A DNA stretch of 64,000 nt from Syncephalastrum monosporum B8922 (GCA_000697355.1 JNEN01001260.1:620001-684000); one strand, 5' to 3'. Shown: positions 44,592 to 57,045, counted from the first letter of the stretch. Notes: a model not told the origin generated them from the sequence alone. A program made the numbers and translations.

Positions 44592-47313
44592 ATGCAAATA
44601 TCAACCCTAACCACCGCAGCTTTTATCTTCCTTGCAGGCTCAGGAGCAGCCACGCGTACATGGGAGGAAGCCTACAAAAAGGCAGATGCCCTTGTAGGCC
44701 AGATGTCAGCTGAGCAAATGGTAAACATCACCACTGGCACAGGCAGTGGTCTCTGCGTGGGTCTGTCTGGTTCTACTACGAATCCTGATTTCCCGGCACT
44801 TTGCCTGCAAGATGGACCTTTGGGTGTTCGGATCGCAGATAACATTACCGCAGGTGTATCTGGGATTACTGCCTCTCAGTCGTGGAACAAAGAGGCCTTA
44901 CGAAAACGTGGCGAATACATGGGCAAGGAGGTATGCGTGATTCATATTTGACCAACGAATGCATCTGTATTGCTACTTGATAGTGTACATACTGAGACCT
45001 GCAATCCTTATACAGTTTTATGGTAAAGGAGTCCATGCTCAGCTTGGACCTGATGTGGAAGTGATGCGGTCGCCTTATGCTGGGCGTATATTTGAGAGCT
45101 TTGGCGAGGACCCCTACCTTAATGGCGTAGCAGGCGCAGAGACTGTTCTCGGCATCCAGAGTGCAGGCGTCGTAAGTATTATAATGAAATGATTATGCAG
45201 AGACCTCGCTTACTAACAACGCCTGTAGATTGCTGTAATAAAACATTTTGTCTTGAACAATCAAGAGCACAATCGTACTACGGTAGGAAACCGGTCGTTC
45301 TCTTAACCCAAATACTGAACTACGCTTTTATTATAGTCGAGCTCTGCAGCCGATGACCGCTCACTGCATGAGGTTTGGGCATGGCCATTTGCCCGCGCCG
45401 TGGAGGCGGGTGCTGGCTCTGTCATGTGCAGCTACAACAAAATCAACGGCACTTACGCATGTGAGAATGACGGATCCCTCAACAAGCTCCTCAAAGACGA
45501 AATGGGCTTCCGCGGTTTTGTTATGAGCGACTGGGGCGCTACACATTCCACTGTCGATTCTGCAAATAATGGACTCGACATGACTATGCCTGTGAGAGTC
45601 GTAAAAAGTGTCTATTCGAAAGAAAATACTAACTAAAACGTGTGTTTGCGTACCTAGGGAGGCGATGGCTATTTTGGAAAAAATCTGACAAATGCAGTGG
45701 AAGATGGCAAGGTTACAAAAGAGCGCCTTACAGACATGACCAAGCGTATTGTGGCAGCTTACTACAAGGTAATCGTGGCAAATTTGAGTGCAAATATGAG
45801 CGTACAGACTCACATCATCTATTCCTACACTTAAGATGGGACAAGATGACCCAGTAAGTAGTCAACGATAGCGCTACCGCTTAACTACACAGACTTACGT
45901 TCTTTTTGTCCATAGGACTTCCCAGGAATTTCTCTCAACAGTGTGAACCGAACTGAAGCACCCGTAGTGAATGTTCAAGACGATCATGCCAAACTCGTCC
46001 GTCAATTAGGGGCTGAAGCTACTGTCTTACTTTTGAACAAGAACAAATCGTTGCCACTCTCCGCTGATATGAAAAAGATTGCTGTCCTTGGCGTTGACGC
46101 CGGACCTGACCCCAAGTACGCTGCTCAGCATGTATCCGAGAACAAATGAACTAATCTATGCTGTCGTCTATAGTGGTTTAAACTGCGACGGTGATAACAT
46201 ACTTGCATGCAACAATGGTACCCTTGCCATGGGTTGGGGCTCTGGAGCTGCGACGTTCCCATACCTTGTTACAGTATGTCTAGGAACAAGCGGCTTTAGC
46301 TGCGGGCTTTACATTAACGTACAATATCTCTTGTTGTTTAGCCCTACGACGGCATTAAGAACCGTGCGGGTGATGATATTGAAGTTGTGCACTCTTTTGA
46401 CGGCTGGGACACGGATGCTGCTCAGGATCTTGTCAAGGACGCCGATGTCGCTATTGTGTGTGCAAATTCAGACTCGGGTGAAGCAACCGTTGTTGATGGC
46501 AACGCTGGCGACCGAAACAATCTTACGCTTTGGCATAACGGAGACAAATTGGTACGTTCTTTTCTACGGGCATATGTATTCGCTACATACATGACGACTA
46601 ATCAATTATAACTCTTGTTACAGATTGAGGCGGTCGCTGACGCCAATGAGAACACCATCGTTGTTATTCACGCTACCGGTCCTGTAACTATGCCCTGGAT
46701 AAATCACAGAAACATCAAAGCTGTCGTCTGGTCTGGTCTCCCGGGCCAAGAGTCTGGTAACTCCTTAGCTGACGTGCTTTTCGGTGATGTGAACCCCTCT
46801 GGCCGCCTTCCTTATACCATTGCCAAAGAAGAGTCTGATTACCCTGTTCACATTGACCTGCATGATACCATTGATTACAAGGAGAAGCTGCTGGTTGGCT
46901 ACAAATGGTTTGATGCCAAGGAGATTGAACCGCTCTTTGAATTCGGATTTGGTCTCTCCTACACCAACTTCAGCATCAGCGACCTCAAGATCAAGACCTC
47001 GGACGACGAAAGCAAGCTTGCCTCAGCCACAGTCACTGTCGAAAACACGGGTGATACGGATGGTGCAGCCGTGGTACAAGCTTACATTACCTTCCCTGAG
47101 TCGGCTGGGGAGCCTCCAAAGGTCCTTCGTGGATTTGACAAAGTTCAAATCAAAAAAGGACATCAGGACAAGGTCTCTTTCACATTCGACAAGCTATCGC
47201 TTAGCATCTATGATGTCGACAAGGCTGATTGGGTGGTGCCGTCTGGGGAATACACTCTCCATGTTGGTGCTAGTAGCCGTGATATCCACCAGTCGGCTTC
47301 GTTTACAATTTGA
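44592..47313 (+). CDS. Secreted GH3 beta-glucosidase, copy 3
   Basis: Signal peptide QISTLTTAAFIFLAGSGAA, then TRTWEEAYKKADALVGQMS. All GH3 landmarks are present: LCLQDGPLGVR, IKHFVLNNQEHNR, nucleophile in FVMSDWGATHS, acid/base Glu in ANSDSGEA, VWSGLPGQESGNSLADV, FGFGLSYTNF and the C-terminal domain ending GASSRDIHQSASFTI. An intron after MGQDDP (donor GTAAGTAG, about 45852) is absent from copies 1 and 2 and makes the preceding exon only 18 nt. The exon with the nucleophile shares a near-identical tract with copy 2. About 710 aa. The 3' end lies 34 nt from the stop of the convergent P450 gene. Confidence 0.92.
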
Positions 47314-47347
47314 AGTAATTTTACATGATAAACTGTATTTTTGTCGA

Positions 47348-49301
47348 TCAATCTTTCCGCAAAACAAAGCGAATATACATATTCTCTGGAGTAACGGTGA
47401 CACCACCCGTCTTTGCATCGTTAACATTGGGATATACAGGCTGTTTGTTTTCGTCCAATGCTGGTAAAATGTCGCATTTTTCCAACACGCGAATGAATGC
47501 GTTAAAGATCTCCACCTCTGCCTACAAAATATGTTTTAGCACCGTGCGTTAATTGAATTCGACTTGCAGTTATACGTGATACTCACCAAGTGGGCGCCAG
47601 GGCAAACTCGACGACCCCAGCCAAAGTTATAATGATCCCGACCTTCAAGCGCTCCATTCATAGCTGCCATCATGGTTTTTGTATTGTCCAAAAACCTCTC
47701 CGGTTTAAAGGTGTTTGGGTCCTCATATGCATCAGGGTTTCGGTGCATCGCGTGCATATTGCTGATCAATGTAGTACCTTGTTGGATATAATATCCACGA
47801 TACTCAACTTTTTCAACACAAGGGCGGGTGTCAGCAGTAGATAAGAAAATGATATAGATAAAATATTTACAAGATTCCGTGGCCACATGAGGAACGCCAA
47901 AGTTGGTTGTGGTGCGGAATCGCATGCACTCTTTTTGTACAGAGATCGTATATGGTAATTGGTCCCGGTCCGCAAAACGAGGTAGTTGCCCGTTATGATT
48001 CGCTTTGAACGCGTCAATTTCGGCCTGTATCTTTCTTTGGACATCCGGGTGATGTACGAGGATAGAGAACGCCCACGTTAGAGTGACGGCCGTGGTGTCA
48101 GAACCTGCGACGACCAGATCACCTATGCAATGGAAGATGAATATGAGAAAGATTATACGGCATACATAACTATACATACTTAAGAGAATCATCACGTCCT
48201 TTTCATCAAGGTTGTGTGTATCCTTCATGCTGTATATGTCTTTTGTAAGACAGTCCTGATCGCTGGCCAGTGCATCTCTTATCAGGATATCGAATGGCTC
48301 ATCACGAAATTCGCGGATGAATTTTTTAAGCATGCGTTCCTTGCTGGAGAGAGCGTCCCATGCCCGAAGAATGGGAAAGAAAGATCCAGTATCTCCTGTT
48401 ATACCAGCAAATTTGATGAAGCCGTCGGTGAGACCCATCAAAGTGTGGAACATATCATCTTCCAGAGAAGCAATTCGGCGCGCGAAGCAAGTGACCATAA
48501 TAACATTGAGCGATGCTAGCTGAAGTAGTTTGAACGGATCAACACGGTCTTGCATCATGGTGGCCTCCAAAAGATTCTTCACCAGCTTGTCGGCTTCGTC
48601 GCATAACAAGCTGCCATACTGCTCTACCATCTTTGGAGCCAGGATCGAGAGAGCTGTCATGATAAGCCATTCATGGGTTACGCTACAGAAGGTACAGATG
48701 GACTTCTTTTGTTACCAATGGTGCGTGAGCTTTTCCAACGCTTGTCAGCTTGTGCTGCTACAATGCCCCTAGTCATAGGTCAGCGCATTATCAAGACGCG
48801 TTTGCTTCTTACCTTCCGTGGTCGGCGTACACACGGTGAGAGAAAGAGTGTGAGTTGCGTGAAGAGGTCAAGGAGCCACGTTGAACAAAGAGCTCATGAG
48901 CCACGACAGGATCATTGATGAGAATCCATTTACGAGCGCCCATGCTAATTTGGAACATGGGCCCTGTAACAAGGAAGTCGGGTCAGCTCACACACCCGGT
49001 ATATACTCTCCTTCTTCAGCATACCAAGTGTTTCGTGCCACTCCAACAGACGCTCTACTGGACTCTTTCCCATCGCCAGAACATGTCCTGTTCTGATATG
49101 TTAGCGCCATCGCATTTATCTGGAGCAACTTTGGTACGAACCCACGATCGGGTATTCGCCTGGAGGGGAGGGGACCTCCTTCAAGCCGTTTCTGCCGTTG
49201 CTGCCTCGGCGGCGCTGGTATAGCGACACAAATAGACAGCAGACTGCTAAGGCAATGATACCCTTCTTCGCGGTCGCAACAGTGTTCGTGTTTTCGAGCA
49301 T
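47348..49301 (-). CDS. Cytochrome P450 monooxygenase
   Basis: Microsomal P450. The N-terminal anchor (ATAKKGIIALAVCCLFVSLY) precedes a basic stretch and the proline-rich hinge PSPPGEYPIVG. The I-helix is DLVVAGSDTTAVTLTWAFSI (oxygen-binding AGSDTT), the K-helix ExxR is KECMRFR, the PERF motif is FKPERF, and the haem loop is FGWGRRVCPGAHL with the axial Cys. The last exon (AEVEIFNAFIRVLEKCDILP to FVLRKD) ends at TGA 47348, beyond an intron that contains stops. At least eight exons. Full length, about 500 aa. Substrate unknown; the family number cannot be assigned from the sequence alone. Confidence 0.9.
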
Positions 49302-49756
49302 ATGTGAGAAAAAATAAGGAGAAAAGCTATTCCTGCGTACTTGCACTATCCTTCTGTCTTAATAGTGGTGCGTCTGCATGTGCGGCACGTTACACACTAC
49401 CCGAAGAACTATTGTGCTTCATAGACTAAAAGAGTTCTTTAGAAGTAATCGCTGCCCAACCAAGTCTCAGGTTCTAGACGGCCATTTAGGCATTCGTATA
49501 ACAGTGTTCTTATACTCAATGTTTCCCATTTTAGACATATATCTTAGGAACTGTGCAGGAAAAAATCGTACAGTTGTTCCAATTGTGCAACATACCACAA
49601 AGTTCTTTCGTACCTGGTTGACCAGCGGACACTTTTAGCCGAATTCTATAGCAAATAGTCATCATCTTTCCACACAAATGTATTTTCCATTGTATATAAT
49701 ATTACGTAGAAGGAGTATGGAAATTATACGTGTATATACATATCAAGTTCTTAAGA
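49302..49756. other. Intergenic between P450 start and neurochondrin 3' end
   Basis: About 455 bp with no gene. Holds the P450 promoter and the 3' flank of the neurochondrin gene, AT-rich at 49670-49740. Confidence 0.5.
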
Positions 49757-51313
49757 TTACAGCTCATACCCTTCTTCTGCTAGGTAGACGGCGACGATAC
49801 GCATACTAGCCTGAGCAATCATATCGTCTTCCATGTCATCCTCGGAGCTCGTGGTATCTTGAATAAACTTCAAAAGTTCCATGACGACGTTCATAGTATC
49901 CGTCAAGGTCTTTCGAATCTTCATGAGCACTTCGGCATCCATGCCACTATCACGATCCTCGTCGTACTGACTGGACAGGTATCGCATTGCCGCCTCCAAA
50001 ATTTCATAGCAAACTGGCACCATGGTCTCCTGGCGACGATCCTTCTCCTCGTCCACTTGGACAGCCTGCTGATTATGTAGCTTCATACGACATTCATGTA
50101 CGTCATCAATCATGACACGTGTCTCCACAGCTGCCAAGTGGACCACCAACTCGGGAAATTTTGTGTCATAGTCCACTTTGGGTTCGTGTTGCTTGCCCTT
50201 ACGTTTGTTCCTAGTTTTCTTTAAGCTGGCAAAAAGCCAGTCCGATCCAAAGTACCGGAGTAAGCACGACACGACCACCATGGCTCTATCGCGGTAATTC
50301 TCATCTAGCCTCGCGTTAAAATCATCGCGCGGATAGTGTGATATACACTCACCTATCTTGTTGCTTAAAACCTGTCGCAGACCTGAGCGCCCGTGCTGGA
50401 GTATTTTCTCCACAGCTTGTTCGTTTTCATCTTTGAATTTTTGCACCACCTCCGAAGGCAATTCCGGCAGGATGCGGACAAGCATATCGAGAGATTCAAA
50501 TTTAGTCATCGAACGGCTTTCGTCCAGAACAGCCGTCAAGAAACTCAATGTGGTCTTGAGCGAAAACTTGACAGCTGAAGCAACACTGGGTGTGTTTTTT
50601 TCATGCAGCAGATGAGACGCTCTGGAATAAGTGCTCACTACGACCTGCGAGGCAAGTTCCCGTTCCTTGTCTAACGCGGTAGGGTCAGTACGAACTACAG
50701 ATCACAGATGTATTATGGTTACCGTTGCTACTCTCAGAAATGATACCACACACATTTCTAAGCACGTCTGGGTCGAGCAAGCGGTTCAGGCCGTCCTTGG
50801 ATGCACTGACACTTAACAAGACATGGAGAGCTTCTAAAGTCGCATCTGATTTGTCACTGGTAGGAGTGAGTGAACGGAGATGAGACATATATCGTTTGCC
50901 TTACTTTGGAATAAGAGCAGTCGAGAGAGTAGGGACGCGGTCCGCCATGTTCTTGGATGCAGCCATATCTTCATAGCGGGCAAAACACGCGAGGACATTG
51001 ACAGCAATTTCCCTCAATACAGGCTCCGGCACCTGTCCGTCGGAAGGGTTACTGCCTGAGGCTGTCACAGAGTGAGTATGGCATGTTTGTATATGAGGCA
51101 AAACCTACCCGTGCGAAGGAGACGCTCAATGAACTTGAAGTTCATGCCGTCAAAGACACGGCGCAGCTGATCCGGCTTGTCCTGATCGAGCAATCTCGGC
51201 AGCAGGAGCATGCCCAGGAACTTGGACTCGTCCGATTGGGACGGGGCAATAAGCGAGAGACAGCGATCGATTTCGGCAGAACGTTCTTCGCTTGAACTCG
51301 ATACAGCAGCCAT
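49757..51313 (-). CDS. Neurochondrin-family protein
   Basis: Armadillo-like helical protein of the neurochondrin family. Starts MAAVSSSSEERSAEIDRCLS, then SDESKFLGMLLLPRLLDQDK and FDGMNFKFIERLLRT, the conserved N-terminal block. Continues with VLREIAVNVLACFARYEDMA, a helical middle and a long last exon (ending YLAEEGYEL) with FESLDMLVRILPELPSEVVQ. At least five exons; about 460 aa. Animal neurochondrin acts in signalling and membrane trafficking; the fungal role is not established. Start codons of this and the next gene are 144 bp apart and divergent. Confidence 0.8.
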
Positions 51314-51456
51314 TTTGGAGAGAGAGAGGATGACACTCGATTGACGTGGCTTTGACCTCCGCAAGGACTATATAAATCATTTTTAACGCATGAATTTCGT
51401 CATTTTCTATTCTCTTTTGCTTCTTGTTATATTCCTTTTCCTTTTTATTGTATTCC

Positions 51457-51792
51457 ATGATGCAGCGCACTATTCTTACCTATCGCCGATTTCTCGCTGG
51501 ACCGCCTTCGCGTCTGATTACGACCTCTTCCACTTGGGCAGTGCCAAAGAAGGGTGACGAAGGCTCGGTGACCAAGGAGCTGAAGGGTAAAGACGCAGGA
51601 AAACCCTACAACGAGCCCGCGTCGACGTCTGCAACGACAGATGAGATCAAAGATAAAGACACAAGTTTTGACCCTAAAACAGTCGACCCGAAAGAAGAGA
51701 TGAAGGAAATGGCGAAAGAGACAGATACTAAGGAATCGCCTTTGGACTGGAGCCCTGCCAACGAGGACGTGAGCCCGCAACACAAGAAATAG
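51457..51792 (+). CDS. Small hydrophilic protein, probably mitochondrial
   Basis: Single exon of 111 aa. The N-terminus MMQRTILTYRRFLAGPPSRL is basic and lacks acidic residues, as in mitochondrial presequences, and is followed by ITTSS. The rest is highly charged and disordered (KELKGKDAGKPYNEPAST; DPKEEMKEMAKETD), ending SPQHKK. Family not recognised. Divergent promoter with neurochondrin. Confidence 0.6.
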   Translation: MMQRTILTYRRFLAGPPSRLITTSSTWAVPKKGDEGSVTKELKGKDAGKPYNEPASTSATTDEIKDKDTSFDPKTVDPKEEMKEMAKETDTKESPLDWSPANEDVSPQHKK

Positions 51793-51950
51793 ATAGATGA
51801 TACACAGACCTTTGTAAATACTGTATGTAGACCATCGTATGCAGATTAAAATAGAGAACCTGTCTTCCATTTTTGACAGCATCCTTGTACATGCTGCAAC
51901 GTTGTAAATGCGGCGTGTCTTCTGGGATTTCCGCGGTGCTCCTTTTCCGC

Positions 51951-54900
51951 ATGAACTCGTCTATTCAGCCTCTGGACACTGTAACGGCCAGACGCCTCCA
52001 CACAGGCCAAGTCCTTGTAGGCATAGATGCTATAGTCAAAGAGCTCGTCGAGTAAGACCCTGACGTCACTCTCGCTCTCATTGCTTGCTGTTGCTGACAG
52101 TTGACCTGCTGGGGGACAGGAATTCCATTGACGCTGGAGCCAACAACATTGAGATCAAGCTTGTCAACCATGGTCTTTCCACAGTGCAGGTTCGGACACC
52201 ATTTCGACATGTCCAATATCTTTATTCATACGACAGTAACAAGGTCAAGGACGATGGACACGGCATTGCTCCTGAAGATCGAGCTGTGTTTGCGCGCCAG
52301 CATTACACCTCCAAGATTACCTCATTCGAGGACCTTGAAAAGCTCTTTACGCTCGGCTTTCGAGGAGAAGCGTTGAACGCAATATGCTGTGTCGCAGAGA
52401 AATTCGAGCTTGTCACCAAAACGAGTCAAGACACGATAGCTAAATCTATCCAAGTCGACAGTGCGGGAGCTGTCTTCAGGTGCGCCTCATTCGCCAGATT
52501 TCTAACGTTTACGTGTTTATTGACAATCAATCATAACAGCGAACGCGCGTCTGGCGCTATTTCGCGATCTGGAGTAATAGCAACAGTACATAATCCATTC
52601 ATTAATATCCCGGTGCGCCGACAGGTTATGATACGACTTTTTCGCTTTGCACGGTTTTATTCACCAGTGCTTATCACAACAGATGTGCCAAAAGACCGCG
52701 GTCCCCACCGCCAAGAAAGTTCAGGACCTTCTTATCAAATATGCATTGGCCTGGCCAGCCATACGGTTCTCCCTCACACAGACATCTGACTCTGCCAGTC
52801 CTCGCAAAGAGATAAGATGGGTCAAGCCAGCTTGTTTGGATAGTGTAGACGCCGTTGCCAGTCTCTTTGGGAACCAGATCGCAGACATGGTTCGATTTCA
52901 CAGGATCACATCTCATGATGATAAAAATGATTCCTCGCCCTTATCCATCGAAAGTATATTGCCGTTGGGAAACTCTGGTAAGTCATCATGAGATGCCTCT
53001 GTGGACTTTCTCAATTTGCATACTACTATAGATCCATCCGTGATTTACCGTGGAGACCGCCTTTTCATCCATGTCAATAGACGTCCTATCCAATATACGA
53101 AATCAGACCTGAAGGATATAGTAGCATTACTACGACGAAGATATCGACGTGCTGTTGGGCTCTTGGATGGTGTGTGTGTACGCTTACGCATGCACGTGTT
53201 ACTTAGTATGTCATTATCGGTTTTTGTAGAATCTTCCAAGAAAACGCCTTTCGCATACATCAACATCTGCATCGATCCGAGTCAATATGATGGTAAGGGA
53301 GCTGTCAAATATTGTATATGTCACTAAACTTGATATATAGTAAATGTGGAGCCGACCAAAGCTGCAGTTCTATTCCAGAATACGGCTCAAATTGTTGACT
53401 TATTTGAGGAGCTGATGAATCAAACATACGGCTCGGATGCCCAAGAATTTTTCGGAGTAACGCAAATCAGCACACAGGTGCATACTTCCATGTAAGGACT
53501 GTATAGCTACATGAATTGCCTCGCTAAAGTTTTTATCTTGTACTGGTGTGTCCAGTGAAACCGATAATGAACAACGAGGAGGAGTCGGTGCTACTTCACC
53601 AATTCAGCAAAATGAGCAGCAGGAGTATGCTGTGGGGCATCGAGAAGGCATAACAGGACCCGGGCGAGTCCAACACGACAATGTCAACCCGCAGCTGAAT
53701 GTATCGGTTAACGACGGCCACCTGTCCGCGTGTTCGGAAAATACATCAGAGTCCGTTCCTAACAATGATGAACAGCGGCTGAGTGCACCTAGTAGCGGTG
53801 ACCACCCACCTGCCTTACGAAGAGAGGAAACCAGCGATGAACTTGAAGAAGACGATAACGTATGGGAATTCACTATGTTCAAGCAGAGTCTTCCTGAAGA
53901 AAGCGACGAGGACGTCGAGTCTCTTGTATATCAGCTGGACCCGACTCCGCCTGTAGAATCAGACCAAACGACACACCAAGTTCCAACGCTGATGGACTGG
54001 CTAGAGCACGCCGATGCTGAGAGGGAAGATGGAAGCAGTATTGTGGCAGCGAATACCGGCCCCTTACAGGAAGCGATGATTCGGTGTCTCCGCGACAGCA
54101 GCGTACCAGTTCACGAGGACAACAATCCGAAAACAAGCCCACCCTTATTACCGCAAACAGAATGCGAAAGTATCGAACAATGCGTTGACAGAAATACGGG
54201 CTGGCAAGTGGAGGCATTGAGTACGCCACAGTCTCCGACAAGTCATAGGCAAGATACTCCTTTACCGATGAATGTGACACCTCGTGCCGATGGAGACAGT
54301 ACCTTGCCTCATCCTCCGAATGTGGAGCACCATGAGCCTGTACCAAGGACAGCGATCTCTCCTCGCTTACAGTGTCCACAAGGTCGCCGCAGGAGCTCCA
54401 ACTCAAATTATTTTGCGAATTGGCTGCATGATCAGAACCGGAAACGTCAGAGTGCTTACACGAGGCCACCTGTCGCAAAGAAGCGCGTATGCTTGGCAGA
54501 AAATGCTCCTACAGTGGAAGAGCAGCGTGACACGGACGAGCCTGGTGATACAATCCATACCACTGCTACGTCCGCAACTGCTCCGGCCCCATCTACTCTA
54601 CCGGCAAATGCCCCGCCTGCGGTTGCTCTACCTACGGTTTCTACGCCTATCTCACCTGCGAGCGTGGCTGCTTCACCTATGGCCTCTAGCAGTACGGGGC
54701 TTAATGATGCAGACAATGTTGTTCATGAGATCCGCGTCTCGAGCCAACTTACTGGCGTGAGCAGAAAACGAGGCACGCTTTTCCCGCATCCCGAAGTTTA
54801 CCACAAAGCGGGTCATATATCCAAAACCTTAAACCAGGAAATGACGGTCCAATGTGGATGGAATCGTCTCCAAAAACGGAACAAGGCGCGACAGTATAGA

Positions 54901-55660
54901 TTATCACGCTTCTACCGGACCTTAGTCGACCGATACCCAAATCTAGACCATGCCCTGAAGACATGTTTGATTCATCCTAGGCTGTATGACGGCATGGTTA
55001 TCTATACCCAGGTCAGCAACACAAGAACCATGGGTGATTTCTTGCAGCAAGCCATCCTTCTAGACCTTTACGGGTACGATACCTCTTTCTGACTCTTGCA
55101 CTTGGCTCATGATACAGTATAATAACAGTCTACGATTGCAACGCCTCCGGGAAGAATACGAGCTCGAATGCGACCAGACGTACGATCCACCAGTCGAATT
55201 CACACTGGAGTGAGTGACAAGCTCGACTTGATGAAATGGAACTGACATAAGGATATGCAGTCTGTCCTATGCACCGTTATTTGAGTCCATGCACAAAAGC
55301 AGACACAAGAACTTTAACGAGATACAGGATCGACGTATTCATGCAAATGGTTTACGGGCTCGTTATTATTTGGAGCCAGATACAGGGATCAAGGTCCAGG
55401 TGACGGCTGCCTTCAGTCTGCTGGAAGTTTCTGTAGACATGCAGGAGCTTCTGTCGTACTGGAAAACAGCAGGGCAAGCGCGGCTCGCGTCGGTGAGGCC
55501 AGAGAGAGTTGTCGCCTATCTGAAGACGCTGGCGCGCGAGGATAACGTTACTGATGCAGACGAAGCATACATCAATCGGACGCTCCCTACACTAACGTGG
55601 AAGGACGGCATTGGATATAGCTCTGATTCTCGCCGTGTAGCTATCCGAGTCAATGGATAA
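51951..55660 (+). CDS. MLH2: MutL-homologue mismatch-repair protein, PMS1(human)/MLH2 type
   Basis: GHKL ATPase that pairs with Mlh1. The N-terminal block is DTVTARRLHTGQVLVGIDAI, then VKELVE, NSIDAGANNIEIKL, KDDGHGIAPED (assembled across an intron), YTSKITSFEDLEKLFTLGFR and GEALNAICCVAE. The YTSKI..EDLE and ICC.AE spacing resembles human PMS1 and yeast Mlh2 more than Mlh1, Mlh3 or Pms2. The transducer domain follows (IYRGDRLFIHVNRRPIQYTK; VNVEPTKAAVLFQN). A disordered linker of about 400 aa (Pro/Glu/Ser-rich, from 53548) precedes a C-terminal domain (SRFYRTLVDRYPNLDHALKT; GLRARYYLEPDTGIKVQVTA). No DQHA...E endonuclease motif was seen, consistent with a non-nuclease MutL. Stop at 55660, followed by AATAAA. 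Confidence 0.8.
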
Positions 55661-55812
55661 GAACAATAAAGGATGGAGCAAGCAGCATATCATCTGAAGC
55701 TGAAAATACGATGCCCCCCCCCCACTGGAGTACAACAAGCGGAGGTTCAACACCCGAACTCGCTGCACCCACTCACTCACCCACGCACTTCTTTGTCCCT
55801 TTACGAAAAAAG

Positions 55813-57045
55813 ATGGCGCAGAAAGGAACAGAAAAGACACTCGAGAAGCTCAAAGACTCGATTGCACAAGGCCATTACTATGAGGCTCACCAAATGTATC
55901 GAACCGTGGCTCGGAGGTAGTCTTCATTGGAGCTTAATAATTACTGTAGAAAGTGAAATTGACGGGTTCGCGTGTCATGGGGTAGGTACATTAAGCAACA
56001 GAAGTACAGCAAAGCGATCCAGTTTCTGCACGATGGCGCTGTGTCTCTCATGAAGGCACAACAGTCAGCATCAGGCTCTGATCTGGCCAATTACATGCTT
56101 GAGGTTTACAAAACGGCCGAGCTGCCCGTCAACGAAACCTCGCTCGATCGCGTCGTCGAATTGCTTGGCCTCTATTCGCCGGAAGAACCTGGCCGCAAAG
56201 CCTACATCCACCATGCTTTCAGGTAAGAACACGCTCACAGGAAAGGAAAAAGCGTGCTTACCCGTGATGGATCATTAGCTGGACACAAAAATGTGGCGAC
56301 TACCGGGAGGGCGACCCTGAACTGCACGACTATGTCGGCACCCTCTTCTACAATGGTAAGAATGCCACTGGTCGACCCGAGCACGAGCACTCACTCTCTT
56401 TATCTGATAGAGGAACGTTATGGCCCTGCAGAAGAGCACTTGCTGGTCGGTACGAATCACAGTGCACGACTGCTTGGTGAATTAGCGGCCCAGGCTGAAC
56501 GACCCCGCGGAATCGTGATTGCACGAATTGTCTTACAGTAAGTATCAATGATAAAACAAAACAAAGCAAAGCAAAACAAAGGAGACACCATGAATGAAAC
56601 TGAACCCCTCGTCTCTAGATTGCTCGCTATGAAGAACCTCCACCATGCAACATTGGCGTACGACGCTTTTATTGAGCATGCCCAGCCCGAAACCGCGACC
56701 ACGGTGTCTTTCAAAAATGCTCCTGCAGATGAAGCCCAGCCTGAGCCAGTGTACAGCAACGACAGTTGGCTCAACTTTGTACGGTTGGTGCTGCTTACTG
56801 TACAGCGTGATGGCGCAGATTTGTACAAGCAGCTGCGGGGGACATACAGCGCAATGTGTGCCGAGCACAAGGGCTTTGATGACCTTCTGGATGATGTGGG
56901 TGCTGCCTTCTTCAACATTGCCAAGCCAAGAAAGCAGGGTAACATGCTCCAAGATCTGATGAGCAGCCTATTTGCGGGTCCTCCCGGCGGAGGCCAGCAG
57001 CAGCCTCAGTTGACTGGCAGACCGGCAGGGGTAGAATTGGATTAA
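55813..57045 (+). CDS. GET4: GET4 homologue (tail-anchored protein insertion)
   Basis: 323 aa from five exons (55813-55916, 55986-56222, 56279-56355, 56411-56537, 56619-57045), in one frame. Starts AQKGTEKTLEKLKDSIAQGH and YYEAHQMYRTVARR, the alpha-helical repeat start of Get4. Later blocks are KQQKYSKAIQFLHDGAVSLM, ETSLDRVVELLGLY, WTQKCGDYREGDPELHDYVG, RYGPAEEHLLVG and NDSWLNFVRLVLLTVQRDGA. The last residues are Gly/Gln-rich (GPPGGGQQQPQL). Get4 with Get5 bridges Sgt2 and Get3 in delivery of tail-anchored proteins to the ER. Starts 152 bp after the stop of the MutL gene, same strand. Confidence 0.9.

Noticed and set aside
37259..49301. Glucosidases plus P450 considered as a secondary-metabolite gene cluster
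   Set aside because: No synthase, terpene cyclase, transporter or other tailoring enzyme is present. GH3 tandem copies next to one P450 are better explained by local duplication.
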